A stretch of DNA of 5,675 bases from Anaerolineae bacterium (GTDB lineage: Bacteria > Chloroflexota > Anaerolineae > JAFGEY01): the NCBI GenBank assembly GCA_016929205.1, contig JAFGJF010000554.1:1-5675 (forward strand), written 5' to 3'. The notes below the pieces were generated by a model. The model was not told where the DNA came from, ran no database searches, and was given only the letters and a program-made list of their open reading frames with translations. Below, piece after piece: positions 1 through 5,675 of this stretch. The first letter of the stretch is position 1. Each line of letters starts with the position of its first letter. The translations under genes and the position numbers were made by a program.

Positions 1-1401
1 CAGGTACGGCTCGATGCCTGCTATGGCGACGGGGCGTGCAGCGAGCTGGTCCAGAACCGCGGTTTTGAGTGGAGCGGCTCGTGGTGGTGGGGAGTCACCC
101 CGCGCCCGGCCCAGTATACGACCGACGCTGCACACAGCGGTGCCCGTTCGATGCGCCTCGGGGTGACCACCTCGACGGCGGACACCTACAGCCATTCCTC
201 GACCTACCAGCACATCACCATTCCTTCGGGTGCGACCAACCCGACGCTGACGTTCTGGTACAAAGCGCACAGCCAGGATACGATCAAGCAAGAATGGACC
301 GGCAAGGAAGATATCGGCTACAATCCGGCGCAGACGATTGCCGGGACCCAGAGCGACAGCCAATCTCGCGTCCAGGAAGACTGGCAGGAAATGCTCATCC
401 TCGACGCAGACTACAAGCTGTTGAGCGGCGGTGTGGTCTTGCGCCAGGTGCGCAACGACGGCACGTGGATGAAGAAAAGCTACGACCTCTCACCGTACAA
501 GGGAATGGAAATCGTCCTTTACTTTAACGTGATCAATGATGGCAACGGCAAACGCACCTGGATGTACGTCGACGACGTGTCGGTCAACCTCTGCGGGCAG
601 CAGGTCCATTTCGAACCTGCATCCAAACAGGTCAATGTTGGCGACACATTCGAGATCAACGTGCGCGTGGAGAACATTGGCAACCTCTATGCCCTGGACA
701 CGACGATCGGCTTTGATCCGGCGATCCTGGAAGTGACCGACGCCAAGCCGGGAGGCTGGTGGACAAGCCAGGATCCTTATGTGGTGGCCAAAAGCATCGA
801 TAATACAAATGGCAAGCTGCGTTTCGCGGCGACGCTGCAGAACCCGGACCCCGCGCTCAACGGCAGCGGCAACCTGGTCGCAATCACCTTCCATGCCAAG
901 AAAGCGGGCGGCACGGCGCTAACCTTCTCCGCCCTCAAGCTGGTCGACAAAAATGCCGTGGTCATTCCTGCCACTCACGCCGATGGACAAGTGACTGTCA
1001 GCAGCGGGCAGGCCACACTCAGCGGCAAGGTGCTGCTCCAGGGGCGCAGCAACCACAGCGGCACGATCGTGCAGATCGACGGTGGCGCAACGGTCACTAC
1101 CCAGGCCGATGGCAGCTACAGCTTGAACGCAGCCAGCGGGGCGCACACCCTGCGCTTTACGCACGCCTCCTACCTGGCACACGAACTCACCACCTCAGCC
1201 ACCAATGTGCCGCAGGTCACGCTGCTCGGCGGCGAGATGAACAACGACGGCTGCATCGACATCCTCGATCTGACCGCGATCACGTCGCAGTTCGGATCGA
1301 CCACGCCCGACCCGGCTGCGGCAGACATCAACGGCGACGGCATCGTTGACATTGTCGACATTGTTCTCGTCGCCAAAAACTTTGGAACGTGCGCGCCATA
1401 A
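1..1401 (+). CDS. Secreted carbohydrate-binding-like, cohesin and dockerin protein (5' end outside window)
   Basis: The frame is open from the first base and stops at TAA 1399-1401, giving the last 466 residues. The first in-frame ATG (151) lies inside a domain, so it is not the start. Residues about 17-197 look like a jelly-roll (galactose-binding/CBM-like) domain, opening NRGFEW, with HSGARSMRLGV and a closing YVDDVSV strand; the ligand is probably a glycan but cannot be named. Residues about 201-333 are a cohesin (VNVGDTFEINVRV, IGFDPAILEV, LVAITFHA). Residues about 338-408 are a carboxypeptidase-regulatory-like beta domain (LSGKVLLQGR, QADGSYSL). Residues 410-466 are a type I dockerin with two calcium-loop repeats (N414, D416, D423; D442, N444, D446, D453). 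Loop 1 begins with Glu412 instead of Asp. Cys418 in loop 1 and Cys464 near the C-terminus could form a disulfide. No sortase motif or membrane anchor follows the dockerin. The N-terminal part is unknown and may hold a catalytic domain. Confidence 0.93.
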   Translation, partial: QVRLDACYGDGACSELVQNRGFEWSGSWWWGVTPRPAQYTTDAAHSGARSMRLGVTTSTADTYSHSSTYQHITIPSGATNPTLTFWYKAHSQDTIKQEWTGKEDIGYNPAQTIAGTQSDSQSRVQEDWQEMLILDADYKLLSGGVVLRQVRNDGTWMKKSYDLSPYKGMEIVLYFNVINDGNGKRTWMYVDDVSVNLCGQQVHFEPASKQVNVGDTFEINVRVENIGNLYALDTTIGFDPAILEVTDAKPGGWWTSQDPYVVAKSIDNTNGKLRFAATLQNPDPALNGSGNLVAITFHAKKAGGTALTFSALKLVDKNAVVIPATHADGQVTVSSGQATLSGKVLLQGRSNHSGTIVQIDGGATVTTQADGSYSLNAASGAHTLRFTHASYLAHELTTSATNVPQVTLLGGEMNNDGCIDILDLTAITSQFGSTTPDPAAADINGDGIVDIVDIVLVAKNFGTCAP

Positions 1402-1407
1402 CTCAAA

Positions 1408-1452
1408 AAGCCGGGTTTTGCGGCGGCTGTTCTTGGCCGCAAAACCCGGCTT
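1408..1452 (+). terminator. Strong intergenic hairpin, probable intrinsic terminator after the first gene
   Basis: A perfect 17-bp inverted repeat (1408-1424 with 1436-1452) encloses an 11-base loop, starting 7 bases after the TAA of the first gene. An A run (1405-1409) leads into the stem. On the + strand the stem ends in only TT before CTCG, so the U-tract is weak. On the - strand the same stem runs into five T. It could therefore terminate in both directions, or act on + mainly as a transcript-end stabiliser. It separates the first gene from the second, whose ribosome binding site begins 27 bases downstream. Confidence 0.75.
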
Positions 1453-1478
1453 CTCGCAGCAGCATAGAATACTCGGTC

Positions 1479-1484
1479 AAGGAG
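1479..1484 (+). promoter_or_regulatory. Ribosome binding site of the propeller gene
   Basis: AAGGAG lies 5 bases before ATG 1490. It decides the start: the same frame stays open upstream to an ATG at 1346, but that one overlaps the preceding gene, has no Shine-Dalgarno, and would place about 48 uncharged-to-basic residues and the hairpin ahead of the obvious signal peptide. Confidence 0.85.
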
Positions 1485-1489
1485 ACCTT

Positions 1490-3937
1490 ATGAAACCAAA
1501 AATGTACCCGATCATGACCCTGGTATGCGTCCTGGTCTTTGTCTTCAGTCTGGGACCGGGCAACGTGATTGCAGAAAAACAAGTCGATGCCCTCGTTCGC
1601 CTCGATCCAGAGGATCAGACGATCGACACCGGTCGTGCAGCCACCGTCGAGGTATGGGTCGACAACGTGCAGGGCTTTTATGGTTTCGAGATCGAACTGG
1701 CCTTCGATCCGGCTGTCGTACAGGCACAGCAAATCGTCGAGGGCGCGGCGTTTACCGCCTATCCCGACGAGTACGAGGTGGGGTACAACGAGATCGCGAC
1801 CGGCACCATCACCTTTGCCGCCACCTTGCTCCGCGTGCCCAAAGCAGGGCCGCTCGACGGCACCCTTCACCTGGCCACGATCGCCTTTCAGGGAATCGGC
1901 GAGGGAACGAGCCAGTTGGTCTGCAACAGGCTCATCCTGGTAGACCAGCTGGCACAGCCCATCCCGTCCGGCTGCCAGGGCGCTCAGATTGTAGTGAAAC
2001 GCCCCGCATCGGACACAGTCGCGGTAGGAGAACGACTCAAAGGCATTGCCGTCGATCCTGCTCGCGGGCTGGTCTACGTCGCCGACCAGGGCGACAATAC
2101 GGTAGCCGTCGTAAACGGCGCGACGTACGCGGTGCTGCAAAAAGTGCCTTCCGGCGGCATCAAGCCCAACGGGCTGGCCCTCAGCGAGGATGGCAGCTCG
2201 CTCCTGGTCGTCAACAGTGGCAGCGACCAGGTTGCCGTGCTGGATGTGGACAATAACTATGCCGTCATCCACACTATCGGCGTGGGACACAATCCTTTTG
2301 GCATCGCCATCGCCAACGGACTCGCCTACGTGACCAACTTTGATGACAAAACCGTGTCTCTGATCGACGTCAGCACCATGAGCGTCATCAATACGGCCAG
2401 CGTGGGCTGGCACGCTTCCCTGCCTGCCGCTGCGGGCGACCACGCCTATGTTCCCAACCACAGCGCCTACCTGGGCTGGCGAGACGAGGCTTCTGCTGAA
2501 GCCGCCTACATCAAGCAGCACCGGGGCAGCGACACCGGTCTGTCGATCGTCTATGCCGATGGGCGCGTGGAGACGGCGCTGCAGGATCACATTGGCTTTT
2601 TCGCCGCTGCCGTGGACGAGGTGAATGGGCGCGTGTACATCACCAAGCGCGATGGTACGGCAGAAGGATTGTACGTGCTTGACCTGGCCGGCAACGGCCT
2701 GCTCGAATTTGTGCCTTTGCTGCGACCCTATGCCGTGGCCGTCAATCCACAGACACAACACGTGTTCGTGGTCCAGGCAGAACTGGACGAGGTGAGTGTG
2801 CTCGACGCCGGGCAAGACTATCGCCTGATCCGGGCGATCGACACCGATCCCAACAACGGGGCCATCCCCGGCATGCACGGCGGGCAGGGCATTGCCATCC
2901 TCGGCAGCCTCGTTTTTGTCTCCAACTATGCATCCGGCACGCTGACCGTCATCAACGACGCAACCGATTCGGCCAATTTCACCGTGCCGATCGACGCCGC
3001 GTACATCCGTGGCTGGCAAGAGAGCGGTGGCAACAGCGGCCCGCTGGGCGAGCCCGTCGCCCCGTCATCGACCTACTGGTATTCGGAGCAGCAGTTTGAG
3101 CGGGGCAGTATGCACTGGCGGCAGACGTCGACAGGGCCCAACCAGGTTTACGTTTTCGATAACGAGTCGGCGTTGGCTGGCGGCACCGACTGGCTGAACC
3201 GCGACGACGGCACCTGGACGCAATATGACGATGGCTGGCAGGCAGGGATGGCCCTCTTTACGTGCGGCGACGCCCAATGGCCTTACGGGCCGATGATGGG
3301 TTTTGGCCGGGTGTGGTGCGAACAGCAAGCGGCCAAAGACAGGATCGGATATCCCATCGGTTGGGAATACGGCACCGTGGGCGGCGACCAGGCCTTTGCC
3401 AACGGTCGCATCTTTTGGAATCCGGCAAGCGACGCATATTATGTGCTGCGTAATGACAACCATCGCTGGCAGTGGTACCGCGCGCACCGGCGCTACGAGG
3501 CGGAGGTCGTTCTGCCCAACATCAGCGGGCGCATTGCCCTGCAAGGTCGTGCCGGCGACAGCCGGGGGATTATCCTGACCAGCCCGTCCGGGGCGCACAC
3601 GGCCACCGATCAGGACGGCAGCTTTGGCCTGCATACGATTGGACAGATCGACTTGAGGATCCATTATCCCGGTTACCTGGACGCCATCGCCACGGTCAAG
3701 GCCGGCGCGGAGACGCCCCTGGATATGGGCCAGATCACGCTGCTGGGCGGCGACGTCAACGGCGATAACCAGATCGACATTCTCGATCTCTCGTACGTCG
3801 GCTCTCATTTTGGCGCGACTGATCCTGCCGCATCTGCGGAGGCCGATCTCAACGGCGATGGCCGCGTCGATATTCTCGACCTGAGCATGGCCGGCGCCAA
3901 CTTTGGTCAGACAGGACCGGTTCTGTGGGAACGCTAG
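1490..3937 (+). CDS. Secreted cohesin, YVTN beta-propeller, LGFP-like and dockerin protein
   Basis: The protein has 815 residues. Residues 1-28 are a signal peptide, with likely cleavage after GNVIA. Residues about 34-169 are a cohesin (FYGFEIELAFDPAVV, TLLRVPKA), with Cys145 and Cys162 as a possible disulfide. Residues about 175-490 are a YVTN/NHL-type beta-propeller. I count seven blades (for example LKGIAVDPARGLVYVAD, NPFGIAIANGLAYVTN, PYAVAVNPQTQHVFVV); blade four carries an insertion at about 327-349, and TVAVG at 176-180 may close the ring. Residues about 497-675 match the LGFP-like tail common in Chloroflexota exoproteins (GPLGEPV, QQFERGSMHWR, GFGRVW, RIGYPIGWEYG). Residues about 677-750 are a carboxypeptidase-regulatory-like domain (ISGRIALQGR). 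Residues 753-806 are a type I dockerin with near-identical loops (D755, N757, D759, D766; D786, N788, D790, D797). A binding or scaffolding role is inferred; no catalytic motif is seen. It is probably co-transcribed with the next gene, 43 bases away. Confidence 0.96.
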   Translation: MKPKMYPIMTLVCVLVFVFSLGPGNVIAEKQVDALVRLDPEDQTIDTGRAATVEVWVDNVQGFYGFEIELAFDPAVVQAQQIVEGAAFTAYPDEYEVGYNEIATGTITFAATLLRVPKAGPLDGTLHLATIAFQGIGEGTSQLVCNRLILVDQLAQPIPSGCQGAQIVVKRPASDTVAVGERLKGIAVDPARGLVYVADQGDNTVAVVNGATYAVLQKVPSGGIKPNGLALSEDGSSLLVVNSGSDQVAVLDVDNNYAVIHTIGVGHNPFGIAIANGLAYVTNFDDKTVSLIDVSTMSVINTASVGWHASLPAAAGDHAYVPNHSAYLGWRDEASAEAAYIKQHRGSDTGLSIVYADGRVETALQDHIGFFAAAVDEVNGRVYITKRDGTAEGLYVLDLAGNGLLEFVPLLRPYAVAVNPQTQHVFVVQAELDEVSVLDAGQDYRLIRAIDTDPNNGAIPGMHGGQGIAILGSLVFVSNYASGTLTVINDATDSANFTVPIDAAYIRGWQESGGNSGPLGEPVAPSSTYWYSEQQFERGSMHWRQTSTGPNQVYVFDNESALAGGTDWLNRDDGTWTQYDDGWQAGMALFTCGDAQWPYGPMMGFGRVWCEQQAAKDRIGYPIGWEYGTVGGDQAFANGRIFWNPASDAYYVLRNDNHRWQWYRAHRRYEAEVVLPNISGRIALQGRAGDSRGIILTSPSGAHTATDQDGSFGLHTIGQIDLRIHYPGYLDAIATVKAGAETPLDMGQITLLGGDVNGDNQIDILDLSYVGSHFGATDPAASAEADLNGDGRVDILDLSMAGANFGQTGPVLWER

Positions 3938-3968
3938 GCCCCAGCCTATGGATAGTTATCATTGTTAC

Positions 3969-3973
3969 AGGAG
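3969..3973 (+). promoter_or_regulatory. Ribosome binding site of the peptidase-like gene
   Basis: AGGAG lies 7 bases before ATG 3981 in the 43-base gap after the propeller gene. The good match and the signal peptide that follows directly fix this start. The gap has no convincing terminator, which fits co-transcription with the preceding gene. Confidence 0.8.
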
Positions 3974-3980
3974 AAACGCT

Positions 3981-5675
3981 ATGAACAGACGCAAATGGTT
4001 TTCTTGCTTGCTCATCCTGGTCTTGTGCGCGGCCTTGATCTCTCCCGGACCATCGCTGGCCCAGAAACCGGCCAAACGTGGGCTGGGATTGATCCCGGCG
4101 TCGCCAGGGCGATCGAGCCTGCCGTCTGGCCTCAAGACGGGCGACAGGCTGCCCCCCACCGTCGATAACTCGGTACTGGAAGTGCTGCCAGTGGGCGATC
4201 AAGGGCCGCAGAACAGCAGTGTGGCCTGGGCAACGACCTATTACAACAAGACGTTTCAGGAATGGCAAGAACGCGGCTGGGACACATCGCTGGGCGATCA
4301 CCAATTCAGCCCCGGCATGACTTATAATATGCGCACAGCCTTCACGCCCGCTGACTGCACGGTCGACGACGGCATGCGCTTTCCCGACGCGCTGGCGATC
4401 CTGACCAAGAACGGCGCACTGCCATTGAGCGCCTTTGGTTACGATCCGTTCGACCCCTGCACCCAACCCGACACGAACCAGCTGGCCGCCGCTTATGGTT
4501 ATCGCTCGCTGGGATACGGCGCGTTCTTTGTCTACGGCGAGGGCGGGCACGTCACCACAGAACAGTTTGAGGCCCTCAAGGCCCACCTGGCCAACGGCAA
4601 CCTGGTTTTACTCGGCATTCCGGTCTATCCCGGTTTTTACACGCCCGAGCTAAACGAAGACGTGGTCGACGTGCCGCAGCCGGGCGAAGAGATGGAAGGT
4701 TATCACGCCATTACCCTCGTCGGCTATAACGACGCCGTCGGCGGTCAAGGCGCGTTCAAGTTTGTCAACTCGTGGGGGCCATCTTATGGCGGAGACGGGT
4801 ACGCCTACCTGACTTACGACTTTGTCCTGGGATACGCCATCGAGGCGTGGTGGATGGTTGACGCCGTTGAACCGCAGGGCTGTATCGAGGGAACGGTGCT
4901 CGACAACAATGGGCTCCCCATGCCCGACGTGATGATTGCCATCGATGGGCCGACGCCGTGGACGGGCACGACCGACGCCAATGGGCGCTTTGAAAGTGGG
5001 TCCATTCTCGATTTCGGCACCTATACGGTGACGCCGGATCGAGAAGGCTATACCTTTGACCCTGCCTCCACCCAGGTTGAGGTTGCTGGCGAATCTTGCA
5101 TCACCCAGGATTTCGTGGCCCAGGCGCTGTCGTTAGCCGTGATCTCTGTCGAACCCGCCAGCCAAACGCTGAACTGCGGCGACGTGTCGACGGTTGCCAT
5201 CGCCATCCGCGACGTAGCCGCCTTGTACGGCGCGCAGTTCCATCTGACCTTCGACCCCGCCGTGATCGAGATCGTCGATCCGGACGGCGACCCGGCCAAC
5301 GGCATCATCGTCCCCGGCAGCATCTTTGACGAAAACGAGTTTGAAGTGGGCCAAGAGGTCGTCGACCATGACAGCGGCCAGATCGAATACGCGATCACCC
5401 TGCTCCGTGTCCCCAAGGCGCTGCCTTTTGAGGGATCGGGCACGTTGGCACAGATTACCGTGCGCGCCCTGGCCGAGGGGGTCAGCCCGCTGGTCTTTAT
5501 CTCGGCGCAAATTTCGACCAACGGTGGTGATCCGATCGACGTGCTCACCGAGGACGGAATCATCACCGTCGACTGCCTGACGAGGCTCAGCGGGCACGCC
5601 TATCTCGAAGGACGCGATCCGCTTGGCGATCATTCGGCGATCACGGTCACCCTGGAAGGAACCGCACGGACGGCG
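3981..5675 (+). CDS. Secreted papain-like (C1) peptidase-domain protein with cohesin; catalytic Cys replaced by Ser (3' end outside window)
   Basis: The frame runs 565 codons from ATG 3981 to the window end without a stop. Residues 1-27 are a signal peptide (cleavage after SLA likely). Residues about 55-295 are a C1 papain-like domain. The oxyanion Gln74 is in VGDQGPQNSSVAWATTYY, His242 in EGYHAITLVGY and Asn263 in FVNSWGPSYGGDGYAYL. The nucleophile position, normally Cys in the DQGxxxSCVxWA form of this family, is Ser80 (AGT, one base from TGT), so cysteine-peptidase activity is doubtful. No long propeptide precedes it. Residues about 301-380 are a carboxypeptidase-regulatory-like/SdrD-type beta domain (GCIEGTV, DANGRFESG), flanked by Cys301 and Cys373. 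Residues about 385-530 are a cohesin (LYGAQFHLTFDPAVIEI, TLLRVPKA) closest in motif to that of the preceding gene; Cys399 and Cys532 could bridge its ends. Residues 535-565 begin another regulatory-like domain (RLSGHAYLEGR), which in both neighbours is followed by a dockerin. The protein is probably exported and surface-associated. Confidence 0.95.
   Translation, partial: MNRRKWFSCLLILVLCAALISPGPSLAQKPAKRGLGLIPASPGRSSLPSGLKTGDRLPPTVDNSVLEVLPVGDQGPQNSSVAWATTYYNKTFQEWQERGWDTSLGDHQFSPGMTYNMRTAFTPADCTVDDGMRFPDALAILTKNGALPLSAFGYDPFDPCTQPDTNQLAAAYGYRSLGYGAFFVYGEGGHVTTEQFEALKAHLANGNLVLLGIPVYPGFYTPELNEDVVDVPQPGEEMEGYHAITLVGYNDAVGGQGAFKFVNSWGPSYGGDGYAYLTYDFVLGYAIEAWWMVDAVEPQGCIEGTVLDNNGLPMPDVMIAIDGPTPWTGTTDANGRFESGSILDFGTYTVTPDREGYTFDPASTQVEVAGESCITQDFVAQALSLAVISVEPASQTLNCGDVSTVAIAIRDVAALYGAQFHLTFDPAVIEIVDPDGDPANGIIVPGSIFDENEFEVGQEVVDHDSGQIEYAITLLRVPKALPFEGSGTLAQITVRALAEGVSPLVFISAQISTNGGDPIDVLTEDGIITVDCLTRLSGHAYLEGRDPLGDHSAITVTLEGTARTA

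Noticed and set aside
1465..1470. TAGAAT as a -10 promoter box before the second gene
   Set aside because: No -35 partner is visible at 16-18 bases upstream, where the hairpin arm lies, and a single hexamer match is weak evidence.
1346..1489. Upstream extension of the second gene to ATG 1346
   Set aside because: It overlaps the end of the first gene, runs through the hairpin and lacks a ribosome binding site. ATG 1490 has AAGGAG at good spacing and begins a signal peptide.
1403..3019. Long - strand open frame (538 codons) opposite the propeller gene
   Set aside because: Its translation has no recognisable domain or export signal and it overlaps a well-supported + strand gene. Frequent GNC codons such as GAC, GTC, GGC and GCC read as each other on the reverse strand, so stops are rare there.
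1228..3937. Dockerin repeat DNA as a mobile or recombining repeat
   Set aside because: The similarity is at the protein level with many silent differences, as expected of old domain duplication.
3935..3948. Small hairpin (TAGGC/GCCTA, 4-base loop) at the stop of the second gene
   Set aside because: Five base pairs with no T-tract is too weak to call a terminator.
3981..4061. Tat signal or lipoprotein signal at the start of the third gene
   Set aside because: MNRRKWF lacks the rest of the twin-arginine consensus, and Cys16 is preceded by LVL, which does not fit a lipobox. An ordinary Sec signal with SLA cleavage fits better.
3849..4586. - strand open frame spanning the gap between the second and third genes
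   Set aside because: It covers a dockerin, a signal peptide and a peptidase domain that are clear on the + strand, and its product shows no family pattern.

Overview
The window is GC-rich (about 60% by eye) and carries three consecutive genes, all on the + strand, for large secreted multidomain proteins. Several sequence habits point to a Chloroflexota bacterium, probably Anaerolineae or a relative. These are the jelly-roll binding domain that opens with NRGFEW and closes with YVDDVSV, the LGFP-like tail with QQFERG and GFGRVW, the C1 peptidase of the DQG...VAWA type, and cohesin and dockerin modules outside any recognisable cellulosome. The lineage is inferred from these signatures; there is no marker gene here.

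Layout: (1) Bases 1-1401 hold the C-terminal 466 codons of a gene whose start lies upstream. They encode a jelly-roll carbohydrate-binding-like domain, a cohesin, a carboxypeptidase-regulatory-like beta domain and a C-terminal type I dockerin. (2) Bases 1402-1489 are an intergenic gap with a perfect 17-bp hairpin, probably a terminator. (3) Bases 1490-3937 encode a complete 815-residue protein: signal peptide, cohesin, a YVTN-type beta-propeller of about seven blades, an LGFP-like region, a regulatory-like beta domain and a dockerin. (4) After a 43-base gap, bases 3981-5675 hold the 5' part (565 codons, no stop in the window) of a third gene: signal peptide, papain-like C1 peptidase domain, beta domain, cohesin, and the start of another regulatory-like domain. 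By analogy with its neighbours the third protein probably ends in a dockerin beyond the window.

The three proteins share the same kit: a variable effector or binding part joined to a cohesin, a small beta domain beginning SGxxxLxGR, and a dockerin. Two of them visibly carry cohesin and dockerin on one chain. The simplest reading is a set of secreted proteins that can join each other by cohesin-dockerin contacts on or near the cell surface, bringing together glycan binding, propeller-mediated binding and a peptidase-like domain. The assembly is inferred. The domains themselves are read from the sequence.

The most notable detail is in the third gene. Its peptidase domain keeps the oxyanion Gln, the His and the Asn, but has Ser (AGT) where the catalytic Cys should be, so it may be an inactive peptidase or a binding module. 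Genes two and three are probably co-transcribed; gene one is probably separated from them by the hairpin. No RNA genes, mobile elements or CRISPR arrays were seen.
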